From Glutamicibacter protophormiae (GTDB lineage: Bacteria; Actinomycetota; Actinomycetes; Actinomycetales; Micrococcaceae), in NCBI RefSeq assembly GCF_014647495.1, contig NZ_BMPH01000001.1, forward strand, positions 248,001 to 312,000: DNA of 64,000 bases. The letters are read 5' to 3'. Below are positions 1 through 9,057 of the stretch, one piece after another (the stretch's first letter is position 1; every line of letters begins with the position of its first letter). The position numbers and the translations under genes were made by a program. The notes beneath the pieces were generated by a model. That model was not told the origin of the DNA and made no database searches. It worked only from the letters and a program-made list of their open reading frames with translations.

Positions 1-1084
1 CTGCGTCCGCGACTCGCACGGTGCTGGTGATGACCGGGCCGTGGTTGCCGTAGAGCCGGCGCGGCACCGTGCGGCCTTCCACCTGTTCGCTGGCGTTGAA
101 CAGCAGTCCCAGCAGGTCTCCGTTGCTGCTGAATCGGGTGCCCAGCGCCGGGCTGATCCCCGGCAGGGTCATCCGGTTGCGCAGCAGCAGGTAGCTGGTG
201 CCAAAGGTGCCGGCGGCCAGCAGCAGCTTGGCGCAGCGGATCAGCCGTTCGGGCAGGTCTGCGGTGGCGGCGGGCTGCTGCGGGTCGTGGACGACGTAGC
301 GCACCAGCCAGCTGCCGTCGGTCTCTCGGGAGAAGCCGCGCACCTCGTGCAGCGTGCGGAGATCGGCGTTGCCGGTTGCCGCCGCCGCGGAAAGGTAGTT
401 GTGGTCCAGGGTGTTCTTGGCTCCCGAGTTGCAGCCCAGATCGCATTCGCCGCACAGCGTGCAGGTGGTGCGGGGCTTGCCGTGGATGTTGCCGTAATCC
501 GCCAGCGGCAGCATCCTGCCCGGCTGGGCGGGGGAGCTTGCATCGGTGGAGAAGCTCACCGCCAGCGGCGGACGGAACACCGTGTGGCCGCCGGCCCGGG
601 CGGCCTGCTCGAAGGCGTTGGTCTTGGCGGTGTCAGGGTAGGGGTAGCGGTTCACGCCGATCATGTCCTCGACGCGCTGGTAGTGCTGCTCCAGGTCCCG
701 GTACCCGATGGGCCAGGATTCATAGCCGCCGCCGGGCAGCGGGGATTCGTTGACGAACCACTTCTCGTCCTTGCGCAGCAGCACGTTCGCGTAGATCAGC
801 GAGCCGCCGCCCAGACCGCTGGAGACCAGCCCCTCCAGGCCGCGCAGTGTCCAGGCGTCGAACAGCCCGTAGAGTTTTTCGCTCGGATCCCAAAAGGCGG
901 TGGCCAATTCCGCCGGGGAGCGGGCGAAATCGCCGGGCCCGTAGGATCGGCCGCGTTCCATCAGGACCACTTGCTTGCCGGCCTCGGCCAGGCGGTAGGT
1001 CGCCACCGAACCGCCGAACCCCGAACCGACCACAACTGCATCTACATATTCCGTCGGCACCCGGCCGGCACGAATTTCCCCCAT
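1..1084 (-). CDS. GMC-family FAD-dependent oxidoreductase (cholesterol oxidase-like), C-terminus outside window
   Basis: About 361 codons are visible; the gene runs off the left edge. Residues about 12-40 form a dinucleotide-binding Rossmann fold with the GSGFGG glycine motif, followed by an ERG at the end of the second strand. SSGLGGGSLIYAN matches the GMC FAD-contact segment. A cysteine cluster (CTLCGECDLGC) around residue 205 is typical of the cholesterol oxidase/FAD-dependent sterol dehydrogenase branch rather than of choline dehydrogenases. AGGAGG lies 5 bases before the ATG at 1084 and fixes the start. The family oxidises alcohol or sterol hydroxyls using FAD; the substrate cannot be read from sequence. 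It is divergent from dxs. Confidence 0.85.
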   Translation of the reverse strand, partial: MGEIRAGRVPTEYVDAVVVGSGFGGSVATYRLAEAGKQVVLMERGRSYGPGDFARSPAELATAFWDPSEKLYGLFDAWTLRGLEGLVSSGLGGGSLIYANVLLRKDEKWFVNESPLPGGGYESWPIGYRDLEQHYQRVEDMIGVNRYPYPDTAKTNAFEQAARAGGHTVFRPPLAVSFSTDASSPAQPGRMLPLADYGNIHGKPRTTCTLCGECDLGCNSGAKNTLDHNYLSAAAATGNADLRTLHEVRGFSRETDGSWLVRYVVHDPQQPAATADLPERLIRCAKLLLAAGTFGTSYLLLRNRMTLPGISPALGTRFSSNGDLLGLLFNASEQVEGRTVPRRLYGNHGPVITSTVRVADA

Positions 1085-1141
1085 GTCCCCCTCCTGGGAA
1101 GACCTAGCAGATTCGCGAGGTGGATAGCCTCGTGTCCAGAA

Positions 1142-1178
1142 TTAGGCTCATCTTACCTACGCCGGACGAGTGTGGAAA
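1142..1178 (-). promoter_or_regulatory. Putative promoter and DtxR/IdeR-like box for the GMC oxidoreductase
   Basis: On the minus strand TTTCCA (1178-1173) and TAAGAT (1155-1150) are 17 bases apart, a plausible -35/-10 pair. The -10 lies inside TTAGGCTCATCTTACCTAC (1142-1160), which matches the 19-bp iron box TTAGGTTAGSCTAACCTAA at 13 positions, including both outer TTAGG/ACCTA arms. The centre is poor. A regulator here would occlude the -10, but the assignment is tentative. Confidence 0.35.
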
Positions 1179-1312
1179 GAGGGAAACTCGACAGCTTCTA
1201 GTTTCTTTTCCGTCGTCGTGACCGCGGTCGAACTGGGCGTAGCCAACATCATCATCGAAAAATTGGTTTCAGCCCAAAAGGTGGCGGATAATGGGAGCAG
1301 TCAAGTGCGCGA

Positions 1313-1318
1313 TAGACT
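1313..1318 (+). promoter_or_regulatory. Probable -10 element (TAGACT) for dxs
   Basis: TAGACT lies about 58 bases before the chosen dxs start. The same hexamer recurs upstream of rpsA, def, hisE and the reductase at 57.2 kb in this window. No convincing -35 is visible at 16-18 bases, so strength and exact start site are uncertain. Confidence 0.45.
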
Positions 1319-1375
1319 AGTTGTTTCGCACGGACTTGCGGTGCCCGCACGGGCAGAAATGTGAAGGGGATGACT

Positions 1376-3343
1376 GTGTCTTTACTCGAGACCATAAAGA
1401 AACCAAGCGACCTGCGGGCGCTTACCCTGGATCAGCTCACCCAGCTGGCGCAGGAGATCCGCGCCTTCCTCATCGACAACGTCGCCCGCACCGGCGGCCA
1501 CCTGGGCCCGAACCTCGGTGTGGTGGAACTGACCATCGCCATGCACCGCGTGTTCGATTCCCCGACCGACTCCATCGTGTTCGACACCGGCCACCAGTCC
1601 TACGTGCACAAGCTGCTGACCGGACGCCAGAATTTCCAAACGCTGCGCCAGCAGGGAGGCCTGTCCGGATACCCCGACCGCGGCGAATCCGAGCACGACA
1701 TCGTCGAGTCCTCCCACGCCTCGTCCTCGCTGTCCTGGATCGACGGCATCTCCCGGGCCAACAAGCTGACCGGCCGCACCGAAAGCTACGCGGTGGGCCT
1801 GGTGGGCGACGGCGCGCTGACCGGCGGCATGGTCTGGGAAGCGGTGAACAACATCGCCGCGGACAAGGAGCGCAAGGCCGTGATCGTGGTCAACGACAAC
1901 GGACGCTCCTACGCCCCGACCATCGGCGGTCTGGCCGACCAGCTCGCGGGCCTGCGCCAGCAGCTGGACAAGGTCCGTACCCACCCGGCGTACGAAACCG
2001 CCATGGACAAGCTCAAGGGCCGGCTGAAGGATTCCGGCCCGGTCGGCAACTTCACCTACAAGTCGCTGCACGCCACCAAGAAGGGCATCAAGGACTGGTG
2101 GGCCCCGCAGGGACTCTTCGAGGACCTGGGCCTGAAGTACATCGGCCCGATCGACGGCCACAACCTCGCCGCCGTGGAGGAAGCACTCCAGCAGGCCAAG
2201 CAGTACGGCGGCCCCGTGCTGGTGCATGCGCTCACCGAAAAGGGCCACGGCTATGCGCCGGCCTTGGCCGACGAGGCGGACCAGTTCCACGCCGTGGGCG
2301 TCATCGACCCGGCCACCGGCGCCCCGGTCGCCAAGCCCAGCGCGCAGAGCTGGACCAGCGTCTTCGGCGACGAGATCGCCAAGATCGCCGACGAGCGCGA
2401 GGACGTCGTGGCGATCACCGGAGCCATGCTGCTGCCGGTGGGGCTGAAGAAGATGTCCGACGCCCACCCGGACCGCGTGCTGGACGTCGGCATCGCCGAG
2501 CAGCATGCCATGACTACCGCCGCCGGCCTGGCCTTCGGCGGGCTGCACCCGGTGGTGTGCGTCTACGCCACCTTCCTGAACCGCGCCTTCGATCAGCTGC
2601 TGATGGACGTCGCGCTGCACAAGGCCGGGGTCACCATCGTGCTGGACCGCGCCGGCGTCACCGGCCCGGACGGAGCCAGCCACCACGGCATGTGGGACAT
2701 GGCGCTGACCCAGATCATCCCGAACCTGCATCTGGCCGCACCGCGCGACGCCACCCGCCTGCGCGAGGAGCTGCGCGAAGCCATGGACATCAACGACGCC
2801 CCGAGCGTGGTCCGCTTTTCCAAGGGCTCGGTGGGCGAGGAAGTCGAGGCCATCGACCGGCTGCCCGACGGCGTGGACGTGCTGGCCCGGCTGGGCGACC
2901 GCGCCGCGCCTGACGTGCTGATCATCTCCGTGGGCGCGATGAGCGAGCTGTCCCTGGACGTGGCCGCGCGGCTGAACAGCCAGGGCGTCTCGGTGACCGT
3001 GGTCGACCCGCGCTGGGTGCTGCCCATGCCGTCCTCCGTGATTTCGCTGGCCGCCCGCCACCGAATTGTGGTCTGCATCGAGGACGGGGTGCGCGCCGGC
3101 GGCGTCGGTTCGCGCCTGCGCACCGAAATGCGCGCCGCCGGGGTGGACACCGCGCTGAACGAGGTCGGCCTGCCCACCAAGTTCCTGGCCCACGGCACCC
3201 GCGCCGAAGTGCTGGAGCGCGTGGGGCTGACCGCCCAGCAGGTCGCCCGCGATACGCTGGCCCAGGTGCTGGGCACCAAGGTCCCGTTCGCCCGGCCGCT
3301 GCCCGGCCAGGACCTGCCCACCGGACAGATCCCCAAGCTGTGA
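1376..3343 (+). CDS. dxs: 1-deoxy-D-xylulose-5-phosphate synthase
   Basis: This is the thiamine diphosphate enzyme of the MEP isoprenoid pathway, condensing pyruvate with glyceraldehyde 3-phosphate; it is cytosolic. Visible motifs are the GHQSYVHK segment, the ThDP/Mg motif GDGALTGG ending in VNN, the IGPIDGH domain linker, and the transketolase-like central block with FLNRAFDQ and DRAGVTGPDGASHHG. The protein has 655 aa from the GTG at 1376, close to family length. This start is preferred because AAGGGG sits 6 bases upstream. An in-frame ATG at 1370 and GTG at 1361 leave no room for that ribosome-binding site. The downstream DUF402 gene overlaps its stop by 4 bases. Confidence 0.95.
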   Translation: MSLLETIKKPSDLRALTLDQLTQLAQEIRAFLIDNVARTGGHLGPNLGVVELTIAMHRVFDSPTDSIVFDTGHQSYVHKLLTGRQNFQTLRQQGGLSGYPDRGESEHDIVESSHASSSLSWIDGISRANKLTGRTESYAVGLVGDGALTGGMVWEAVNNIAADKERKAVIVVNDNGRSYAPTIGGLADQLAGLRQQLDKVRTHPAYETAMDKLKGRLKDSGPVGNFTYKSLHATKKGIKDWWAPQGLFEDLGLKYIGPIDGHNLAAVEEALQQAKQYGGPVLVHALTEKGHGYAPALADEADQFHAVGVIDPATGAPVAKPSAQSWTSVFGDEIAKIADEREDVVAITGAMLLPVGLKKMSDAHPDRVLDVGIAEQHAMTTAAGLAFGGLHPVVCVYATFLNRAFDQLLMDVALHKAGVTIVLDRAGVTGPDGASHHGMWDMALTQIIPNLHLAAPRDATRLREELREAMDINDAPSVVRFSKGSVGEEVEAIDRLPDGVDVLARLGDRAAPDVLIISVGAMSELSLDVAARLNSQGVSVTVVDPRWVLPMPSSVISLAARHRIVVCIEDGVRAGGVGSRLRTEMRAAGVDTALNEVGLPTKFLAHGTRAEVLERVGLTAQQVARDTLAQVLGTKVPFARPLPGQDLPTGQIPKL

Positions 3344-3933
3344 GCGCCAAGCCCGGTTGCCCCGAGCACCTGCCGCGCAACCCCCAGGCCGTCGCCGTCG
3401 GAGCACTGGTGGTGGCGCGCGCTTGGAAGTACGACGCCAGCCCGCATTGGGTGGTGCCCGGTTTCTACCTGGGGAGCGACGACCACGGCCACTGGGTCCA
3501 CCAGCCCGCCGGCTCGCTGGTCTCCCGACCGGGCACCGCGCACCTGGCCGCCTGCGACGCGCTGTGCCTTTTCCCGTCCGAGGGACAGTGGATCGCCACG
3601 CTGTACGACGACCCGGATGAGGATTTCGACGTCTACATCGACCTGGCCGGCGGCATCGGCTGGCAGCAGATGAAGCGCGGCGCCTGGGAAGTGAACTCCA
3701 TCGACCTGGACCTGGACGTGATCCGCTCGCACAGCCGCGGCACCTTCCTGGACGACGAGGACGAGTTCGAGCAGCACCGGCTGGAAATGGGCTATCCCGA
3801 GGCATTGCAACGCTCGATCCGCGCCGAAAGCCGCAGGCTGCTTGACGCCGTGCGCGCCGATGCGGCCCCGTTCACCGCGGAGCACCGGCGGCACTGGCTG
3901 GAGCGGGCCCGCACCCTGCAGCGCGTCGGCTGA
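3340..3933 (+). CDS. DUF402 domain-containing protein
   Basis: The 197-aa protein matches the DUF402 (FomD-like) family. The acidic DDPDEDFDVYIDLAGGIGW stretch, followed by the DLDLDV and LDDEDEF segments, carries the aspartates and glutamates that hold a divalent metal in this nucleoside di/triphosphate phosphatase-like fold. The GTG start overlaps the dxs stop (GTGA), so translation is coupled. The DUF402 domain covers roughly residues 30-165. In actinobacteria, proteins of this family probably act on nucleotide diphosphates, but the substrate of this one is unknown. Confidence 0.75.
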   Translation: MSAKPGCPEHLPRNPQAVAVGALVVARAWKYDASPHWVVPGFYLGSDDHGHWVHQPAGSLVSRPGTAHLAACDALCLFPSEGQWIATLYDDPDEDFDVYIDLAGGIGWQQMKRGAWEVNSIDLDLDVIRSHSRGTFLDDEDEFEQHRLEMGYPEALQRSIRAESRRLLDAVRADAAPFTAEHRRHWLERARTLQRVG

Positions 3934-3993
3934 GCCGGCCCGACGCACCGAAACCATGCAAGACACCGAGACACCAACCCCTGGGGGAGACCG

Positions 3994-4563
3994 ATGGCGA
4001 TCATTCGCACATACCGGATGAACGAGAAGAACGAACTGCAGTTCCGCGAAGCGTGGTTCCAGCAGTTCGAGGACGACGAGCTGGGCCAGTTCGTGATCAA
4101 CCACGGACCGGTAGGCCACATGTCGCAGACCAGCCAGGTGCAGGACGTCACCGCCGACCGCGCCGACGAGCTGTTCGCCGGCTTCGTCGCGGCCTGCGCC
4201 GCCGAGGACTACAAGGAGCTCGCCGACGAGGAGCAGTCCTGGGTCATCGTGCAGTACGCGCTGAAGACCGCCGAGGGCACCGCGCGTGACAAGTACCTGC
4301 AGAACAAGGCCACCGAAGCGCTGACCGGCCACTTGGCCTGGCGCGGACTGGGCACCGTGGAATCCAGCGATTTCGGCAACCGCAAGCTGAACATCCGCAT
4401 CCTCACCCCGGCCCCGAAGCTCGCGGTCAACGCCGTCAAGGTCTGCATCCGCGAAGCGAAGCTGGACTTCACCAAGATGGTCATCGCCACCGCGCCGTAC
4501 GACGGCCTGGACAAGGCGCGCATGGCCTACCCGATGCCGCCCAAGCCGTTCAGCCTCGACTAG
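3994..4563 (+). CDS. Conserved hypothetical protein
   Basis: I do not recognise a named family. The 189-aa protein is soluble, acidic in the first half and more basic near the C-terminus, with no signal peptide or membrane segment. Residues 1-60 look alpha/beta and rich in aromatic residues (AWFQQFEDDE). Residues 130-165 carry a basic beta-alpha segment (NRKLNIRIL, VKVCIREAKLD). GGGGGAGA stands just before the ATG and supports the start. It lies between the DUF402 gene and a GNAT gene on the same strand, 12 bases before the latter, so co-transcription is likely. Confidence 0.7.
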   Translation: MAIIRTYRMNEKNELQFREAWFQQFEDDELGQFVINHGPVGHMSQTSQVQDVTADRADELFAGFVAACAAEDYKELADEEQSWVIVQYALKTAEGTARDKYLQNKATEALTGHLAWRGLGTVESSDFGNRKLNIRILTPAPKLAVNAVKVCIREAKLDFTKMVIATAPYDGLDKARMAYPMPPKPFSLD

Positions 4564-4575
4564 GAGCTGCAAGCC

Positions 4576-5079
4576 ATGCCGACGCCGGCGTTCAGCATCC
4601 AGCCACTGGAACCGGGGGACTACCCGGCCGTGCGCGAACTGTCCCGGAGCCTGGGGCGGTGCAGTGCGCCGGAGCGCTTCGCTCCCGGCGGCTGCCTGCT
4701 GGCCGCCCCGTCGGAGAACGGGCGCCTGGTCGGCTGGGCCAAGGCGCAGTGGTGGGATCCGCAGGATCCGGTGGCCCCGGCGGGCTACTACCTGGGCGGG
4801 GTCGAGGTCGACCGCCGCTGGCGGCGCCGCGGCGTGGCCGCGGCGTTGGGCCTGGCCCGGCTGCGCTGGGTGGCACAGCGGGCGGACGCCGCCTGGTGCG
4901 TGGTGAACACGCGAAATAGCGCCTCGCTGGCCTTGCAGCGCTGCCTGGGGTTCACCGTCCGGGCGCGGGGCGCAAGCTTCGGCACGGTGGAGTTCACCGG
5001 GGGAGCGGGTCTGCTGCTGTGCCGGCCACTGGAAGATTTCGCGCCCCGCGACGGCGCGGACAACGACGAGCAGAAGTAA
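4576..5079 (+). CDS. GNAT-family N-acetyltransferase
   Basis: At 167 aa this is a single GNAT domain. Motif A is visible as GGVEVDRRWRRRGVAAAL, containing the acetyl-CoA pyrophosphate loop (R-x-x-G-V-A). The later NTRNSASLALQRCLGF block corresponds to the motif B helix seen in most GNAT enzymes. It transfers an acetyl group from acetyl-CoA to an amine; the acceptor cannot be inferred. It begins 12 bases after the preceding hypothetical gene and ends 6 bases before a membrane protein gene, consistent with one operon from 3994 to 5723. Confidence 0.8.
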   Translation: MPTPAFSIQPLEPGDYPAVRELSRSLGRCSAPERFAPGGCLLAAPSENGRLVGWAKAQWWDPQDPVAPAGYYLGGVEVDRRWRRRGVAAALGLARLRWVAQRADAAWCVVNTRNSASLALQRCLGFTVRARGASFGTVEFTGGAGLLLCRPLEDFAPRDGADNDEQK

Positions 5080-5085
5080 GGACAC

Positions 5086-5421
5086 ATGATTCCTCAAGAA
5101 GACCGGGACGAGAACCCCGGCGCCAAGCGCAAGCCGGTGCACATGGGTGCCACGCGGGTGCCGCTGCACCTGGTGTTCCAGGCCTGCGTGGGCGTCATCA
5201 TCGGCATCGGCATCACCTCGCTGTTCTCCGGCATCGGCCATGCCCAGCTGGCGCTGGCCGGCGTGATTGTGGTGATCGCCGCCTGGATCGTCGAACAGGG
5301 CTTCCATCTGCCCGAACCGAACACCAGGACCGGCGCCCGGATCCGGCTGATCCTGCGCATCGTCTCGCTGGTCGGCTTCACCATTGCGGTCAGCCCGCTG
5401 CTGCAGCTGATCGAGGCGTAG
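5086..5421 (+). CDS. Small membrane protein, upstream member of a tandem paralogous pair
   Basis: The 111-aa protein has a polar N-terminus of about 20 residues followed by three predicted transmembrane segments: FQACVGVIIGIGITSLF, LALAGVIVVIAAWIVEQ and IVSLVGFTIAVSPLLQLI. TAAGGACAC precedes the ATG. No family is recognised. The second and third segments resemble those of the next gene: ALAGVIVVIAAW versus ALIGTVITLVTW, then RIVSLVGFTIAV versus RFLSLVGFIMAL. The two therefore look like a local duplication. Function is unknown; a membrane partner or subunit pair is possible. Confidence 0.7.
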   Translation: MIPQEDRDENPGAKRKPVHMGATRVPLHLVFQACVGVIIGIGITSLFSGIGHAQLALAGVIVVIAAWIVEQGFHLPEPNTRTGARIRLILRIVSLVGFTIAVSPLLQLIEA

Positions 5422-5450
5422 CCGCGCCCGTCGAACAGGACAGGCGCACG

Positions 5451-5723
5451 CTGAAATCCCTGCTGTGGCCGGCCGCCCAGGTGCTGATCGGTTTCGCCGC
5501 GGGGCTCGTGCTGGCCAAGACGATGTCGCTGCCCGAGGAGCAGATCGCCCTGATCGGCACCGTGATCACCCTGGTGACCTGGCTGACGGACGAGGCGGTG
5601 AAGCTCCCGTCGAAGGAAACCCGGCTCGGAGCGGTGCTGCATGGATCCCTCAGGTTCCTGTCGCTGGTCGGCTTCATCATGGCGCTGCAGTCCCTGGCTA
5701 CGCTCAACGGGCTTGTCGCCTAG
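5451..5723 (+). CDS. Small membrane protein, downstream paralogue with probable CTG start
   Basis: The protein is 90 aa with three hydrophobic segments similar in order and spacing to the previous gene; both share an SLVGF core in the last segment. No ATG, GTG or TTG lies in frame ahead of the first membrane segment. The best start is CTG at 5451, giving MKSLLWPAAQ, with AGGACAGG 6 bases upstream. The next in-frame alternative, GTG at 5481, cuts into the first membrane segment and has no ribosome-binding site. A sequencing error could also explain the missing start. Function is unknown. Confidence 0.6.
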   Translation: MKSLLWPAAQVLIGFAAGLVLAKTMSLPEEQIALIGTVITLVTWLTDEAVKLPSKETRLGAVLHGSLRFLSLVGFIMALQSLATLNGLVA

Positions 5724-5751
5724 GCCGGCGCCCGCAGACCCAGGCGGCAAA

Positions 5752-5799
5752 AAGGCCCGGGCGGTTGCTTCCAGTCAAGGAAGCATCCGCCCGGGCCTT
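5752..5799. terminator. Bidirectional intrinsic terminator
   Basis: Inverted arms at 5752-5772 and 5779-5799 (AAGGCCCGGGCGG... type) with one mismatch and a 6-base loop lie between the convergent membrane-protein operon and argG. A-rich sequence on the left gives a U-tract for transcripts arriving on the minus strand. Confidence 0.85.
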
Positions 5800-5826
5800 C
5801 GTCGTCTAATGACTCAGCGCAGGAGC

Positions 5827-7263
<1,437 letters not shown>

Positions 7264-7267
7264 CTAA

Positions 7268-7290
7268 TGGATAAATATGCATTGTAGTGA
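7268..7290 (-). promoter_or_regulatory. ArgR-like operator (ARG box) and -10 region of argG
   Basis: TGGATAAATATGCA (7268-7281) matches the 14-bp core of the ARG box, TGAATWWWWATTCA, at all but one position in each half, with the AT-rich centre kept. On the minus strand TACAAT (7290-7285) is a good -10, immediately upstream of the box. Binding there would block transcription of argG when arginine is high. The argR gene itself is not in the window. Confidence 0.55.
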
Positions 7291-7389
7291 ATTGAGACTG
7301 AATGCCGGGGCGCGGAGACCTACCAGATAGCCTATGGGTATACGACGCTCCAGTGAAGCGGAGCACAACTATGAAGTGAAGAGGTGTCC

Positions 7390-8364
7390 ATGGAATTCCG
7401 CCAACTTGGCCGCAGCGGCCTGAGTGTTTCCGTCGTCGGTCTGGGCTGCAACAACCTGGGGCGGACCGGTACCGCCACCGAATCCCAGGAGGGGACCAAC
7501 GCGGTGGTCCACGCCGCGTTGGAGGCAGGAATCACGCTGTTCGACGTGGCCGACACCTACGGGCGTGAACCGGGTCTGTCCGAAATCCGCCTGGGCGCCG
7601 CGCTGGGCAGCGCCCGCGAGGATATCATCCTCGCCACCAAATTCGGCATGGACATGGGCGGGGTGAACGGACCGGACTTTTCGGCGCGCGGATCGCGCCG
7701 CTATGTCGTCAAGGCGGTCGAGGCCTCGCTGAAGCGTCTGGGCACCGACTACATCGACCTGTTCCAGTTCCACACCCCGGATCCGAACACCCCGATCGAG
7801 GAGACCCTTCGGGTGCTGGACGATCTGGTGGCCAGCGGCAAGGTCCGCTACATCGGGCATTCAAACCGGTCCGGCTGGCAGATCGCGCAGGCCGAGTACG
7901 TGGCCCGGGAGCTGGGCACCGAACGCTTCATCTCCGCGCAGAACCACTACAACATGATCGACCGCCGCGCGGAGCTGGAGGTGCTTCCGGCCGCGAGGGA
8001 ATTCGGGCTCGGCGTGCTTCCCTACTTCCCGCTGGCCAACGGGCTGCTCACCGGCAAGTACTCCAAGGGCCACGCGCCCGAAGGAAGCCGCCTGACGCAT
8101 TCGCGGCAGCACCTGGTGGAATCCAGCAACTTCGAGCAGCTGCAGCAGTTCTCCGACTTCGCCGCCGCGCGCGGGCTCACCGAGATCCAGCTGGCCTTCT
8201 CCTGGCTGGCCGCCCAGCAGCCGGTCGCCTCGGTGATCGCCGGAGCCACCCGCCCCGAGCAGATCACCGCCAACGCGCAGGCAGTCAGCTGGGTCCCGAC
8301 CCCGGCCGAGCGCGCGGAACTGGACGAGATCTTCCCGGCCCCGGAGAAGATCGCGCCATTCTAA
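7390..8364 (+). CDS. Aldo/keto reductase
   Basis: This NAD(P)H-dependent (beta/alpha)8-barrel oxidoreductase has 324 aa. The catalytic tetrad is visible: Asp and Tyr in FDVADTYG, Lys in ATKFG, His in FQFHTPDP. The C-terminal cofactor-binding block reads VIAGATRPEQITAN. Sequence style is that of the YajO/YghZ-like or Tas-like group that reduces aldehydes; the true substrate is unknown. GAGG stands 5 bases before the ATG at 7390, preferred over an in-frame GTG at 7384 that overlaps the ribosome-binding site. Confidence 0.9.
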   Translation: MEFRQLGRSGLSVSVVGLGCNNLGRTGTATESQEGTNAVVHAALEAGITLFDVADTYGREPGLSEIRLGAALGSAREDIILATKFGMDMGGVNGPDFSARGSRRYVVKAVEASLKRLGTDYIDLFQFHTPDPNTPIEETLRVLDDLVASGKVRYIGHSNRSGWQIAQAEYVARELGTERFISAQNHYNMIDRRAELEVLPAAREFGLGVLPYFPLANGLLTGKYSKGHAPEGSRLTHSRQHLVESSNFEQLQQFSDFAAARGLTEIQLAFSWLAAQQPVASVIAGATRPEQITANAQAVSWVPTPAERAELDEIFPAPEKIAPF

Positions 8365-8373
8365 ACGGAGCTT

Positions 8374-8426
8374 AAAGCACCATGCGGCGGAACCCCCGAA
8401 TCGGGAAGTCCGCCGCATGGCGCTTT
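8374..8426. terminator. Bidirectional intrinsic terminator
   Basis: An 18-bp stem (8374-8391 with 8409-8426, AAAGCACCATGCGGCGGA type, near perfect) has A/T at its base on both sides. It serves the convergent aldo/keto reductase and Rieske genes. Confidence 0.85.
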
Positions 8427-8450
8427 AACCAGCAGTAAGCCAGCCGGAAT

Positions 8451-8924
8451 CTAGGCGTCGGCGGTGACGTAGACGACGATGTTCTTGTCCTTGATTTCCG
8501 CGGCGTAGCGCGGCAGGGCCGCCTTGGCCGGGCCGGCCACCACGGTGCCGTCCTTCGGGGCGAACTTCGAGCCATGGCAGGCGCAGTAGAAATTCTCATC
8601 CTGCGACTTCGGCGTCAGCGCGCAGCCCTGATGGGTGCACTTGTTCGAGTAGGCCAACACGGTCTTCTCATCCGGACGGAACACCATGACCGCGGTCGCG
8701 CTGCCGTCCGGGTAGGTGGCCGGCGCCGAGGCGCGCGAGCCGACCGGCAGGTCCGAGACCGGCATCAGCACCTGGCCTTCGCCGCTCGGTTCGGGGATGG
8801 ATTTGGCCTCTGGGGTTTCTACCGCTGATTCTCCGTTGCCGCAGGCGGTCAGCAGGGCTGCCGATCCGATCGCGGCGGAAGCGCACATGAACGTGCGGCG
8901 GGCTGGTCGGGCGAAGTCAGTCAT
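8451..8924 (-). CDS. Tat-exported Rieske [2Fe-2S] lipoprotein
   Basis: The 157-aa protein starts with a twin-arginine segment (ARPARRTFM), a hydrophobic stretch and a lipobox LLTAC at Cys28. It is therefore probably folded in the cytoplasm, exported by Tat and lipid-anchored outside. The C-terminal 100 residues form a Rieske domain with both ligand pairs present: CTHQGC and CACHGSKF. An electron-transfer role is expected. No reductase or oxidase partner is adjacent, so the partner is unknown. GACAAT followed by 6 bases precedes the ATG, so a leaderless mRNA is possible. Confidence 0.9.
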   Translation of the reverse strand: MTDFARPARRTFMCASAAIGSAALLTACGNGESAVETPEAKSIPEPSGEGQVLMPVSDLPVGSRASAPATYPDGSATAVMVFRPDEKTVLAYSNKCTHQGCALTPKSQDENFYCACHGSKFAPKDGTVVAGPAKAALPRYAAEIKDKNIVVYVTADA

Positions 8925-9057
8925 GGGTTCATTGTCGCAGAATTATCTGTGACGGCGCCAAGAGGGCGCACCACACCCTGTTTCCGGATGTCGTATTTCT
9001 GTAGAGTGGGCGAATTCGCCAATGCCCGCGGCGAAGGACCCGATCCAAGGAGAACCC

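Noticed and set aside
1170-1364. 64-codon frame between the GMC oxidoreductase and dxs
   Set aside because: It overlaps the promoter elements of both genes, has no ribosome-binding site and no similarity to a known family.
1382-3805. 807-codon minus-strand frame opposite dxs and the DUF402 gene
   Set aside because: Low-complexity Gly/Arg/Ala/His translation typical of the antisense of a GC-rich gene; dxs motifs on the plus strand are unmistakable.
2593-5307. 904-codon minus-strand frame across several plus-strand genes
   Set aside because: Spans gene boundaries and lacks any domain; an antisense artefact of GC-rich coding.
5019-5723. 234-codon frame ending at the second small membrane gene
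   Set aside because: Its first 140 codons are an arginine-rich shadow of the GNAT and first membrane genes; only the part from about 5451 looks real.
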